Positions 25,705 to 34,132 of a stretch of 64,000 nucleotides of DNA are shown piece by piece. The notes beneath the pieces were generated by a model. That model was not told the DNA's origin. It was given only the letters and a program-made list of their open reading frames with translations, and searched no databases. The stretch comes from Kitasatospora mediocidica KCTC 9733. Lineage in GTDB: Bacteria > Actinomycetota > Actinomycetes > Streptomycetales > Streptomycetaceae. The DNA is taken from positions 682,001-746,000 of the forward strand of contig NZ_JQLN01000006.1 in assembly GCF_000744225.1 (NCBI RefSeq), given 5' to 3'. The position numbers and the translations under genes are program-made. Every line of letters starts with the position of its first letter. The stretch's first letter is position 1.

Positions 25705-25819
25705 TGCCGCCTATCCGCGCGGCCTCTATGTCGCGAGCGACGGCGGAACCAACGCCTGGGACGCGACCTCGTCGTGAGCCCAGGACACCAGCTGGCTCGC
25801 CGTCGCCCCCCTGAGCTGA
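25705..25819 (+). pseudogene. CBM42 (AbfB) C-terminal fragment with nonsense mutation
   Basis: GLYVASDGGTNAWDATSS, a TGA, then AQDTSWLAVAPLS match the last CBM42 repeat of the GH54 enzyme at 36891 (LYVASDGGSNAWDSSNSW ... SSWLVDQPWS). The TGA falls where the family has Trp, so one base change made the stop. Only about 35 codons of the former gene remain. Confidence 0.7.
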
Positions 25820-25835
25820 CGAGCGGCCCCCCGGG

Positions 25836-25867
25836 GGCCGGTGCCGAGGACATCCTCGGCACCGGCC
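25836..25867. terminator. Hairpin terminator
   Basis: GGCCGGTGCCGAGGA pairs with its complement around a 2-base gap. It follows the CBM42 fragment and insulates the downstream arabinose promoter. Confidence 0.65.
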
Positions 25868-25934
25868 CGGGGCCGTCAACGCGACCCGCGACCCGTCCGG
25901 CTCGACGGGCGGCCGGCCCCGGGTCGTCCGGCCT

Positions 25935-25974
25935 TTGACAGGGCTCTTGTGGAGAGTATTTGTTAGCGCTAACA
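25935..25974 (+). promoter_or_regulatory. araB promoter with LacI-type operator
   Basis: A consensus TTGACA (25935-25940) is followed after 16 bases by TATTTG, which overlaps the perfect 14-bp palindrome TGTTAGCGCTAACA (25961-25974). The operator covers the -10 region, so binding would block RNA polymerase. The same sequence recurs at 36789 and, with one changed half, at 31715. The leader to araB is about 240 bases. Confidence 0.8.
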
Positions 25975-26214
25975 TCTCGAAGGCTCCACGGTTCGGAGCG
26001 CGACGGAACAGGCCAACCGCCCTGCGTACCCCGCGTCCTACCGTGTCGCCACACCCCGCCGGCCGGATGGCGTCGCCTTCCGGCCGCGGCGGTAGCGGTT
26101 CCGCGCCTTATGAGGGTGAGGCGGCGGAACCCCAGGCCGGCCGCCGATCCGTCGGCGGAGCTGCGGCGGCCGGCCGCTCTCCACCCCGCCACGCATGAAG
26201 GACGGAACGAAACT

Positions 26215-27960
26215 GTGACCGAGACGATCTCCGCCCGGGCCGCCGACGCTGCTGGCCAGGGCGATCGCTACGTAGTCGGCGTCGACTTCGGGACCCTCTC
26301 CGGGCGGGCCGTGGTCGTCCGGGTCGACGACGGGGAGGAGCTCGGCACCGCCGTCCACGCCTACCCGCACGCCGTGATCGAGGACCGTCTTCCGGGCACC
26401 GCCCGGGCCCTGCCACCCGACTGGGCGCTGCAGCACCCGGGGGACTGGCGCGAGGTGCTGCGCACCGCCGTGCCGGCGGCGGTGGCCGCCGCGGGCATCG
26501 ATCCCGCCGCCGTCATCGGCATCGCGACCGACTTCACCGCCTGCACCGTGCTGCCGGTCCGGGCCGACGGCACCCCGCTGGCCGAGACCTCCGAGTGGGC
26601 CGCCCGCCCGCACGCCTGGCCCAAGCTCTGGAAGCACCACGCCGCCCAGCCGCAGGCCGACCGGATCAACGCCCTGGCCCACGCCCGCGGCGAGAAGTGG
26701 ATCCACCGCTACGGCGGACGGATCTCCGCCGAGTGGCAGTACGCCAAGGCCTTGCAGCTGCTGGAGGAGGACCCGGCCGTCTACGCGGCCTGCGAGCGCT
26801 GGATCGAGGCCGCCGACTGGATCGTCTGGCAGCTCACCGGCACCGAGAGCCGCAACGCCTGCACCGCCGGTTACAAGGGCATCCACCAGGACGGCGGCTA
26901 CCCCAGCGACGAGTACCTGGCCGCCCTGCACCCCGGGTTCGCCGACTTCGCGCGTACCCGGCTGGAGCACCCGCTCGCCCCGCTCGGCTCCCGGGTCGGC
27001 TCGCTGAGCGCGCGCGCCGCCGCGTGGACCGGCCTGCCCGAGGGCATCGCGGTGGCGGCCGGCAACGTGGACGCCCATGTCGCCGCCCCCGCGGCCCGGG
27101 CCGTGGACGACGGCCAGTTGCTCGCCATCATGGGCACCTCCACCTGCCACGTCGTCAACGGCCCGGTCCTCGCCGAGGTCGCGGGCATCTGCGGCGTGGT
27201 CGAAGGGGGGATCGTCGACGGCGCCTGGGGATATGAGGCGGGGCAGAGCGCGGTCGGCGACATCTTCGCCTGGTGGCTGCGCCAGGGCGTTCCGGCCGAC
27301 TACCTGCGCGAGGCGGAGGCCACCGGCGAGGACCTGCACCAGCTGCTCACCCGCAAGGTCGCGGACCAGCCGGTCGGCGGCCACGGCCTGGTCGCGCTGG
27401 ACTGGATGGGCGGCAACCGCTCGGTCCTGGTGGACCACCACCTGTCGGGCGTCATCGTCGGCCTCACCCTGGCCACCCGCCCCGAGGAGGTCTACCGGGC
27501 CCTGCTGGAGGCCACCGCCTACGGCACCCGCGCGATCGTCGAGGCCCTGGAGGAGGGCGGGGTCCCGGTCACCGAGTTCGTGGTGGCCGGCGGGCTCAAG
27601 AAGAACGCCCTGCTGATGCAGACCTACGCCGACGTGCTGCGACGCCCGGTCTCGCTGGCCGCCTCCGAGCAGGGACCCGCGCTCGGCTCCGCCATCCACG
27701 CCGCCGTCGCCGCCGGGGCCCACCCCGACGTGCGCACCGCCGCCGCCGCCATGGGCCGGGTGGAGCGCCACGCCTACCTGCCCGAGCCCGCGCGCGCCGA
27801 CGCCTACGACGCGCTCTACGCGGAGTACCGGCTGCTGCACGACCACTTCGGCACGGGCCCGGACAAGCAGCTGCACCGCCTGCGCGCCATCCGCAACGCC
27901 GCCGTGAGCGAGGCCCACCGGGCCTCCGAAGACTCGAACTGTGAGGTTGACCGGCTGTGA
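26215..27960 (+). CDS. araB: L-ribulokinase
   Basis: A 581-aa FGGY-family sugar kinase that phosphorylates L-ribulose to L-ribulose 5-phosphate. Features: YVVGVDFGTLSGRAVVV at the start (phosphate-binding, FGTxSxR typical of AraB), TDFTACTVLP, SEWAARPHAWPKLWKHH, AGYKGIH, GTSTCHVV and FVVAGGLKKNALLMQ in the second ATPase lobe. GTG at 26215 is preceded by GAAGGACGG. First gene of araB-araD-araA; its stop overlaps the araD start by four bases. Regulation by the operator at 25961 is inferred. Confidence 0.95.
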   Translation: MTETISARAADAAGQGDRYVVGVDFGTLSGRAVVVRVDDGEELGTAVHAYPHAVIEDRLPGTARALPPDWALQHPGDWREVLRTAVPAAVAAAGIDPAAVIGIATDFTACTVLPVRADGTPLAETSEWAARPHAWPKLWKHHAAQPQADRINALAHARGEKWIHRYGGRISAEWQYAKALQLLEEDPAVYAACERWIEAADWIVWQLTGTESRNACTAGYKGIHQDGGYPSDEYLAALHPGFADFARTRLEHPLAPLGSRVGSLSARAAAWTGLPEGIAVAAGNVDAHVAAPAARAVDDGQLLAIMGTSTCHVVNGPVLAEVAGICGVVEGGIVDGAWGYEAGQSAVGDIFAWWLRQGVPADYLREAEATGEDLHQLLTRKVADQPVGGHGLVALDWMGGNRSVLVDHHLSGVIVGLTLATRPEEVYRALLEATAYGTRAIVEALEEGGVPVTEFVVAGGLKKNALLMQTYADVLRRPVSLAASEQGPALGSAIHAAVAAGAHPDVRTAAAAMGRVERHAYLPEPARADAYDALYAEYRLLHDHFGTGPDKQLHRLRAIRNAAVSEAHRASEDSNCEVDRL

Positions 27961-28628
27961 CCGACCCCATCGAGCTGATCCGCCGTCAAGTCAGCGATCT
28001 GCACCAGCAACTCGTCCGCTACGACCTGGTGGTCTGGACGGCCGGCAACGTCTCCGGCCGGGTTCCGGGCGAGGACCTGTTCGTCATCAAGCCCAGCGGA
28101 GTCCCCTACGAGGAGCTGACGCCGGAGAAGATGATCCTGTGCGACCTGGACGGGAACGTCGTCGCGGGTGACTACAGCCCGTCCTCCGACACCGCCGCCC
28201 ACGCCTACGTCTACCGGCACATGCCCGAGGTCGGCGGCGTGGTGCACACCCACTCCACCTACGCGTGCGCCTGGGCCGCCCGCGGCGAGGCCGTCCCGTG
28301 CGTGCTGACGGCGATGGCCGACGAGTTCGGTGCCGAGATCCCGGTCGGGCCGTTCGCCCTGATCGGCGACGACTCGATCGGCCGCGGGATCGTCGAGACG
28401 CTGCGCGGCCACCGCTCGCCCGCCGTCCTGATGAAGAGCCACGGTGTCTTCACCATCGGCAAGGACGCCGAGGCCGCGGTCAAGGCCGCCGTGATGTGCG
28501 AGGACGTCGCCCGCACGGTCCACATCTCCCGCCAGCTCGGCGAACCGCTTCCCATCGCCCAGGCCGACATCGACAGCCTGAACTTCCGCTACCGAAACGT
28601 CTACGGCCAGCAGCCCGCTGCCCGCTGA
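27957..28628 (+). CDS. araD: L-ribulose-5-phosphate 4-epimerase
   Basis: A 223-aa class II aldolase-family enzyme that converts L-ribulose 5-phosphate into D-xylulose 5-phosphate, joining arabinose to the pentose-phosphate pathway. Zinc ligands appear as HTHSTYACAWA (two His) and a later KSHGVFTIG His; the substrate motif is TAGNVSGR and KPSGVPYEEL. The GTG start lies inside the araB stop (GTGA overlap), so translation is coupled. Confidence 0.94.
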   Translation: MTDPIELIRRQVSDLHQQLVRYDLVVWTAGNVSGRVPGEDLFVIKPSGVPYEELTPEKMILCDLDGNVVAGDYSPSSDTAAHAYVYRHMPEVGGVVHTHSTYACAWAARGEAVPCVLTAMADEFGAEIPVGPFALIGDDSIGRGIVETLRGHRSPAVLMKSHGVFTIGKDAEAAVKAAVMCEDVARTVHISRQLGEPLPIAQADIDSLNFRYRNVYGQQPAAR

Positions 28629-28642
28629 AGGAGCAAACCCCA

Positions 28643-30148
28643 GTGACTGAAACCTTTTCCGGGCGTGAGGTCTGGTTCCTCACCGGTAGCCAGGGCCTCT
28701 ACGGCGAGCAGACGCTGCAGCAGGTCGCCGAGCAGTCCCGCCAGGTCGTCGAGCAGCTCACCGGCGCCGGGATCCCGGTCCGGCTGGTCTGGAAGCCCGT
28801 CCTCACCGACGCCGCCGCGATCCGCCGGATCTGCCTGGAGGCCAACGCCGAGGACTCCTGCGTCGGCCTGATCGCCTGGATGCACACCTTCTCCCCGGCG
28901 AAGATGTGGATCGCCGGCCTCGACGCGCTGCGCAAGCCGCTGCTGCACCTGCACACCCAGGCCAACGCGCACCTGCCGTGGGCGACCATCGACATGGACT
29001 TCATGAACCTGAACCAGGCCGCCCACGGCGACCGCGAGTTCGGCCACATCCAGTCCCGCCTCGGCGTCGCCCGCAAGACCGTCGCCGGCCACGCGAGCGA
29101 CCCCGTCGTCGCCGGCCGCGTCGCCGACTGGGCCCGCGCCGCCGCGGGCCGGGCCGAACTCGCCACGCTCAAGCTGGCGCGCTTCGGGGACAACATGCGC
29201 GACGTCGCCGTCACCGAGGGCGACAAGGTGGAGGCGCAGCTGCGCCTGGGCGTCTCGGTCAACACCTACGGCGTCAACGACCTGGTCGCCGTCGTGGACG
29301 CCGTGCCGGACGCGCAGATCACCGACCTGGTCAAGGACTACGACGACCTCTACCGCCTGGCGCCCGAGCTCCGCGCCGGCGGCGAGCGGCACGACGCGCT
29401 GCGCTACGCCGCCCGCATCGAACTCGGCCTGCGCGGCTTCCTGACCGACGGCGGCTTCCGCGCCTTCACCACCAACTTCGAGGACCTCGGCGGGCTGCGG
29501 CAGCTCCCGGGTCTGGCCGTCCAGCGTCTGATGGCCGACGGCTACGGCTTCGGCGGGGAGGGCGACTGGAAGACCTCGGTCCTGCTGCGCACCCTCAAGG
29601 CCGCCGCGGAGGGTCTGCCCGGCGGCACCTCCTTCATGGAGGACTACACGTACCACCTGGAGCCCGGCAACGAGCTGATCCTCGGCGCCCACATGTTGGA
29701 GGTCTGCCCCTCCATCGCGGCCGGAACGCCGTCCTGCGAGATCCACCCGCTCTCCATCGGCGGCCGCGAGGACCCGGTGCGCCTGGTGTTCGACGCCGAG
29801 CCGGGCCCGGCCGTCGTGGTCGGGCTGGCGGACATGGGCGAGCGCTTCCGGCTGGTCGCCAACGAGATCGAGGTGGTCGAGCCCACCGAGCCGCTGCCCA
29901 GTCTCCCGGTGGCCCGCGCGGTCTGGCGGCCGCAGCCCGACCTGCGCACCTCCACCGAGGCATGGCTCACCGCCGGAGCCCCGCATCACACCGTGCTGAC
30001 CCGGGCGCTCGGCACCGATGTGCTGGACGACCTCGCGGAGATGCTCGCGGTCGAACTCGTCGTCATCGACGAGAGCACCAGCATCCGCCGCTTCACCCGC
30101 GAACTGCGCTGGAACCAGGCCTACTACCGCCTGGCTCAGGGCTTCTAG
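28643..30148 (+). CDS. araA: L-arabinose isomerase
   Basis: A 501-aa enzyme interconverting L-arabinose and L-ribulose with Mn2+. Motifs: EVWFLTGSQGLYGEQTL at the N-terminus, WMHTFSPAKMWI, LHTQANAHLPW, MDFMNLNQAAHGDREFGH, TNFEDLGG, GYGFGGEGDWKTS and FMEDYTYHL (metal-binding Glu residues) and EICP-like LEVCPSI. GTG at 28643 has AAGGAG upstream. It closes the araBDA operon and is followed by a strong terminator. Confidence 0.96.
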   Translation: MTETFSGREVWFLTGSQGLYGEQTLQQVAEQSRQVVEQLTGAGIPVRLVWKPVLTDAAAIRRICLEANAEDSCVGLIAWMHTFSPAKMWIAGLDALRKPLLHLHTQANAHLPWATIDMDFMNLNQAAHGDREFGHIQSRLGVARKTVAGHASDPVVAGRVADWARAAAGRAELATLKLARFGDNMRDVAVTEGDKVEAQLRLGVSVNTYGVNDLVAVVDAVPDAQITDLVKDYDDLYRLAPELRAGGERHDALRYAARIELGLRGFLTDGGFRAFTTNFEDLGGLRQLPGLAVQRLMADGYGFGGEGDWKTSVLLRTLKAAAEGLPGGTSFMEDYTYHLEPGNELILGAHMLEVCPSIAAGTPSCEIHPLSIGGREDPVRLVFDAEPGPAVVVGLADMGERFRLVANEIEVVEPTEPLPSLPVARAVWRPQPDLRTSTEAWLTAGAPHHTVLTRALGTDVLDDLAEMLAVELVVIDESTSIRRFTRELRWNQAYYRLAQGF

Positions 30149-30191
30149 GCCTGCGCCGATGTCCGCTGCCCCGGCCGGAGTTCGGACCGCT

Positions 30192-30229
30192 CCGTGCCCG
30201 GGCAGCGCCGCAGCACCGCCCGGGCACGG
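30192..30229. terminator. Bidirectional terminator between araA and the LacI gene
   Basis: A perfect 12-bp stem (CCGTGCCCGGGC and complement) with a 14-base loop between convergent genes. Confidence 0.75.
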
Positions 30230-30230
30230 T

Positions 30231-31274
30231 TCAGCGGCCGACCGGTGCGCCCGTGCTGGAGCGCACCACGAGTTCCGGCGTGAGCGTGGTGTGCACCGGC
30301 CTGGCGGAGGGGTCCTCGATCCGTTGCAGCAGCAGGTCGATACCCGCCCTGCCGATCGCCGTGAAGTCCTGCCGGACGGTGGTCAGCGGAGGCGCGAAGT
30401 AGTCGGACTCCGGCAGGCCGTCGAACCCCGCCACGGCCACGTCCTCCGGGACGCGAAGCCCGGCCTCGCGCAGCGCCCGCAGCACCCCGAGGGCCATGTG
30501 GTCGTTGGCGACGAACACCGCCGTCGGCCTGTCGGCCGGGTCGAGGCCGGCGTGGGCCGCGGCCAGCAGTTTCCCTGCCTGGTAGCCCGATGCGGCGCTC
30601 CAGTCACCGCTCAGGCACTGCGGGACCGGGGCTCCCGCGTCGTCCAGGGCCGCGCGCCAGCCCTGGAAGCGGCCCTCCGCCTCCAGCCACTCGCGGGGCC
30701 CGGCGACGTGCCACACCGAGGCGTGGCCGAGCGACAGCAGGTGCTCGGTGACCAGCCGGGCGCCGGCGAACTGGTCCAGCGCCACACCCGGCACGTCCAG
30801 CTCGTGGCCGCCCTCGACCGTCACGATCGGGAAGGGCGCCGCCAGCCGCAGCAGGGCGGTGACCGTGCGCTCGTGCGGCGTCATCACCACGCCGCCCTCG
30901 ACGCCCCAGGCCGCCAGGTGCTCCAGCGCCTTGCGCAGCGCCGTCTCGCCCAGTTCGTCCAGGTTCACCGCCGCGATCAGGTACCCCTTGTCGCGGGCGG
31001 CGTGTTCGAGTCCGGCCAGGATGCTGGCCGGGCCGTACAGCGTGGTGTTCGCCGCGACGACGCCCAGGGTCCGGGACCGCTTGGTCACCAGCGCGCGGGC
31101 GGCGGAGTTGGGACGGTAGTCCAGTTCGGCGATGACCTCGCGGACCCGGGTGCGGGTGGAATCGCGAACGTTGGGATGATTGCTGAGGACGCGCGACACC
31201 GTCTGGTGGGACACGCCCGCCACCTTGGCGACATCCGCCATCGTCGGTGCGCGCCTGTTGGCGGCCTCGCTCAC
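30231..31274 (-). CDS. LacI-family regulator of arabinose genes (copy 1)
   Basis: A 347-aa LacI-type repressor: helix-turn-helix TMADVAKVAGVSHQTVSRVL, hinge YRPNSAARALV, sensor domain with VANDHMALGVLRAL and GFDGLPESDYFAPPLTTV. The recognition helix (SHQTVSR) is the same as in the paralogue at 31812, so both may bind the TGTTAGCGCTAACA-type sites. GTG at 31274 is preferred because GGAGGGG lies directly before it; a GTG at 31286 is in frame. It faces araA and is divergent from copy 2. The likely ligand is arabinose or an arabino-oligosaccharide. Confidence 0.88.
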   Translation of the reverse strand: MSEAANRRAPTMADVAKVAGVSHQTVSRVLSNHPNVRDSTRTRVREVIAELDYRPNSAARALVTKRSRTLGVVAANTTLYGPASILAGLEHAARDKGYLIAAVNLDELGETALRKALEHLAAWGVEGGVVMTPHERTVTALLRLAAPFPIVTVEGGHELDVPGVALDQFAGARLVTEHLLSLGHASVWHVAGPREWLEAEGRFQGWRAALDDAGAPVPQCLSGDWSAASGYQAGKLLAAAHAGLDPADRPTAVFVANDHMALGVLRALREAGLRVPEDVAVAGFDGLPESDYFAPPLTTVRQDFTAIGRAGIDLLLQRIEDPSARPVHTTLTPELVVRSSTGAPVGR

Positions 31275-31811
31275 ATGCCCCTCCACGGCTCTGTCCCGGT
31301 GCGGTACTCACGATCCAACTGCACACCGCAGCCTACTCACCCCTGGCCGGACAGCGGAGCCCGCGGTGCGAGGTCCGGGCGAGTCCCTGCGAGTCCGCGT
31401 ACCGCGCCCTCGACCGCGCGGGTGCCGAAATGCTCTGCCGGCGGCCGTTGGCCACCCGCTTCCGTCGCGGCCGTCGGCAGCGGTCCGCTCGCCCTGGTGC
31501 GGCCGGACCGGCAGGTGGGTGGAGGGCGTGCAGCGCCGCACGCGCCCACCTCCGCCCGCTGCGGTCGGCACGCCCTCGGGTGTGCCGACCGTTCGCCGTC
31601 CCGTCCTGCCGTCCCGTTTGCTGCTCCCCGGGCGCCTGCGTGGGGCGGGTGGGCCCCTGGGCGGGGTAACACCAGTGACACAAACGTGACCCGCGCGACC
31701 CATTGACGGAAGATTTGTGAGCGCTAACAATACGTGTCGGAACGGGAGGTCGACGGGGACCGCCCGCGCGCCGCCCTCGGGAACCTCGCCACCCCTGACT
31801 CGGGAGAGACC
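31275..31811. other. Divergent intergenic region between two LacI genes
   Basis: The region holds promoters for both regulators but no recognisable gene. The only clear elements are TTGACG at 31703 and the operator at 31715 on the right-hand side; the left 400 bases are GC-rich without visible structure. Confidence 0.5.
31703..31730 (+). promoter_or_regulatory. Promoter and LacI-type operator before copy 2
   Basis: TTGACG (31703-31708), 16 bases, TAACAA (31725-31730). The -10 hexamer is part of the palindrome TTGTGAGCGCTAACAA (31715-31730), a variant of the operator at 25961 with one base changed in the left half. This suggests autoregulation together with the downstream transporter. Confidence 0.72.
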
Positions 31812-32858
31812 ATGTCGGAAGCCAGAACCGCCGGCGGTACGCAGCCGGTGATGGTGGACGTGGCCGCTCTGGCCGGTGTGTCCCACCAGACCGTCTCGCG
31901 CGTGCTGAACGGCAGTCCCCATGTGCGTGCGCAGACCCGGGAACGTGTGCTTGCGGCGATCCGGAAACTCGACTACCGTCCCAACACCGCAGCGCGGGCA
32001 CTGGTCACCCGTCGTTCCCAGACCCTTGGTGTGATCAGCTTCGACACCACTCTCTACGGGCCTTCCCAGATGCTGTACGGAATCGAGCAGGCTGCCCGGG
32101 CTGCGGGCTACTACATCAGCATCGCGAGCCTGCGCGACCAGGACACGTTCTCCGTCCACGAGGCCGTGGACCGGCTCCGGGACCAGGCCGTCGAGGGGAT
32201 CGCCGTCATCGCCTCGCGAGTCTCCGCCATGGCGGCGCTCGCACGGCAGATCGCCACCGTCCCCATGGTCACCGTCGGGCCCACGGATCCGGGCCGGCTG
32301 CCCGGAGCGGGCGTGGACAACGAGGCCGGCGCCAGGGCGGCGGTCCGTCACCTGCTCGACCTGGGGCACGAAACGGTCCACCACGTCGCCGGACCGGACG
32401 ACTGGTTGGAGGCCAAGGCCCGTCAGGTGGGCTGGCGGGGCGCGCTCCAGGACCACGGGCGGCCCGTGCCCGACTGCCTGCCGGGGGACTGGTCGGCGAG
32501 GTCGGGGTACCAGGCGGCCCTGCGGCTGGCCGACGACCCGGGGGTGACCGCGGTCTTCTGCGCCAACGACCACATGGCGCTGGGAGTCGTCCGCGGCCTC
32601 CATCAGACGGGGCGACGGGTTCCGCGGGACGTGAGTGTCGTGGGATTCGACGACATCCCCGAGGCCGCATTCCTCACGCCGCCGCTCACCACCGTCCGCC
32701 AGCACTTCGGAGAACTCGGGCGCTGCGGTCTGGAACTGCTGCTGCACCGCGTCCAGTTCTCCGCTCCCACCGCCGCCGGGGACGACAGCAGCCACCAAGT
32801 GGCCATCGTCACACCCGAGTTGATTGTCAGGGCCAGTAGCGCGAAGCCCGGCCGCTGA
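31812..32858 (+). CDS. LacI-family regulator of the pentose transporter (copy 2)
   Basis: A 348-aa paralogue of the regulator at 30231: VDVAALAGVSHQTVSRVLNG, YRPNTAARALV, CANDHMALGVVRGL, VGFDDIPEAAFLTPPLTTV. ATG at 31812 has GGGAGAG upstream. It lies 116 bases before an SBP/ATPase/permease operon in the same direction and is likely co-regulated with it through the operator at 31715. Two regulators with one recognition helix in a single locus is unusual; they may respond to different sugars. Confidence 0.88.
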   Translation: MSEARTAGGTQPVMVDVAALAGVSHQTVSRVLNGSPHVRAQTRERVLAAIRKLDYRPNTAARALVTRRSQTLGVISFDTTLYGPSQMLYGIEQAARAAGYYISIASLRDQDTFSVHEAVDRLRDQAVEGIAVIASRVSAMAALARQIATVPMVTVGPTDPGRLPGAGVDNEAGARAAVRHLLDLGHETVHHVAGPDDWLEAKARQVGWRGALQDHGRPVPDCLPGDWSARSGYQAALRLADDPGVTAVFCANDHMALGVVRGLHQTGRRVPRDVSVVGFDDIPEAAFLTPPLTTVRQHFGELGRCGLELLLHRVQFSAPTAAGDDSSHQVAIVTPELIVRASSAKPGR

Positions 32859-32974
32859 CCCCCACCGGATGCGCGGTCCGTCCCCGCTCCCGACGAGGGA
32901 CGGGAGCACCGCCGGCATCCCCCTGTCCACCGCACCGATTCGCACCGCCCGGTACAGACCAGAAGAGGAATCAC

Positions 32975-34132
32975 ATGAGCGCCACCACCACCCGCTCCAG
33001 CAGAGGCCTGCGCCTCGCCGCCATCGCCGCCGTGGCCTCGCTCGCCCTGACCGCGACCGCCTGCTCCAAGCAGGGGGCCGGCAGCAGCGGCAGCGACAGC
33101 GGCGCCGGCTCCACCGGGGCCGCCGCCGCCCCCGTGATCCAGGGTGACATCACCTTCAACGACGCCAACCTGGCCAAGCTGGACGACGCGCTGAAGGGCT
33201 CCCTGCAGGGCAAGGACCTGTCGAAGCTGGACCTGGCCATGGTGGTCAACGTCTCGGTGGACTACTGGAACGCCGGCAAGGTCGGATTCAACAAGGGTCT
33301 GGCCGACCTCGGCGTGAAGGGCACCTTCCAGGCCCCGGCGAACGGCCGGCTGGACCAGCAACTGTCGATGATCCAGACCATGCGCGGCCAGAACATCTCC
33401 GCCTTCTCGGTCTCGGCGATCGACCCGACCGCCATCAAGGCACCCATCCAGGACGCGAACTCGGCCGGCATTCCGGTGCTGGCGATCGACTCCCCGCTGC
33501 CCGCCGAGGACGGCGCCGCGCTCTACCTCGGCACCCCCAACTACCAGGCCGGACAGAAGGCCGGCGAGGCGATGAAGGCCGCGCTGGGCGGCAAGGGCGA
33601 GGTGGTCGTGCTGGTCGGCTCGCTCACCGCGTCCAACGCCGTGGAGCGGATCCAGGGCTTCGAGGACGCGCTCAAGGGCACCGGCATCAAGGTGGTCAAC
33701 AAGCTGTCCGACAGCATGGACGCCTCGAAGGCGCTGACCAACGCGCAGACGGCCATCCAGACCGACCCGAACGTGACCGGTCTCTACGGCGTCTACTCCT
33801 ACGACGGACCCTCCGCCGCCCAGGCCGTGCAGGCCGCCGGCAAGGCGGGCAAGGTCAAGGTCATCTCGGACGACTCCGACGCCCAGACCCTGAAGTTCAT
33901 CCAGCAGGGCGTCATCCAGGCGACGGTCGTGCAGTCGCCCTACCAGCAGGGCTACACCGGCGCCTACCTGCTGGCCGCCCTCAAGGTGCTCGGCAAGGAC
34001 GCCACCATGGCGCTGGTCAAGCAGTACCTGGAGTCCGACGGGACGACGCTGAGCTCCGGCGTCGGCGTGGTCACCCAGGCCAACCAGGGCGACTACCAGG
34101 CCAAGCAGACCCAGCTCGGCATCACGGGGTGA
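32975..34132 (+). CDS. Pentose ABC transporter substrate-binding lipoprotein
   Basis: A 385-aa lipoprotein (TATAC lipobox, then Gly/Ser linker) of the RbsB-like type: SVDYWNAGKVGFNKGLADLG, ISAFSVSAIDPTAI, GTPNYQAGQKAGEAM, VTGLYGVYSYDGP. ATG follows GAAGAGGAATCAC. It captures a monosaccharide; arabinose is the inferred ligand because the operon sits between araBDA and a secreted arabinofuranosidase and shares their operator type. The stop overlaps the next start. Confidence 0.87.
   Translation: MSATTTRSSRGLRLAAIAAVASLALTATACSKQGAGSSGSDSGAGSTGAAAAPVIQGDITFNDANLAKLDDALKGSLQGKDLSKLDLAMVVNVSVDYWNAGKVGFNKGLADLGVKGTFQAPANGRLDQQLSMIQTMRGQNISAFSVSAIDPTAIKAPIQDANSAGIPVLAIDSPLPAEDGAALYLGTPNYQAGQKAGEAMKAALGGKGEVVVLVGSLTASNAVERIQGFEDALKGTGIKVVNKLSDSMDASKALTNAQTAIQTDPNVTGLYGVYSYDGPSAAQAVQAAGKAGKVKVISDDSDAQTLKFIQQGVIQATVVQSPYQQGYTGAYLLAALKVLGKDATMALVKQYLESDGTTLSSGVGVVTQANQGDYQAKQTQLGITG

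Noticed and set aside
26038..27918. A 626-codon minus-strand frame
   Set aside because: It is antisense to araB and has low-complexity Gly/Val/Arg composition.
31275..31700. Plus-strand open frames between the two LacI genes
   Set aside because: No ribosome site, no recognisable domain, and Arg/Pro/Ser-rich content typical of non-coding GC-rich DNA.
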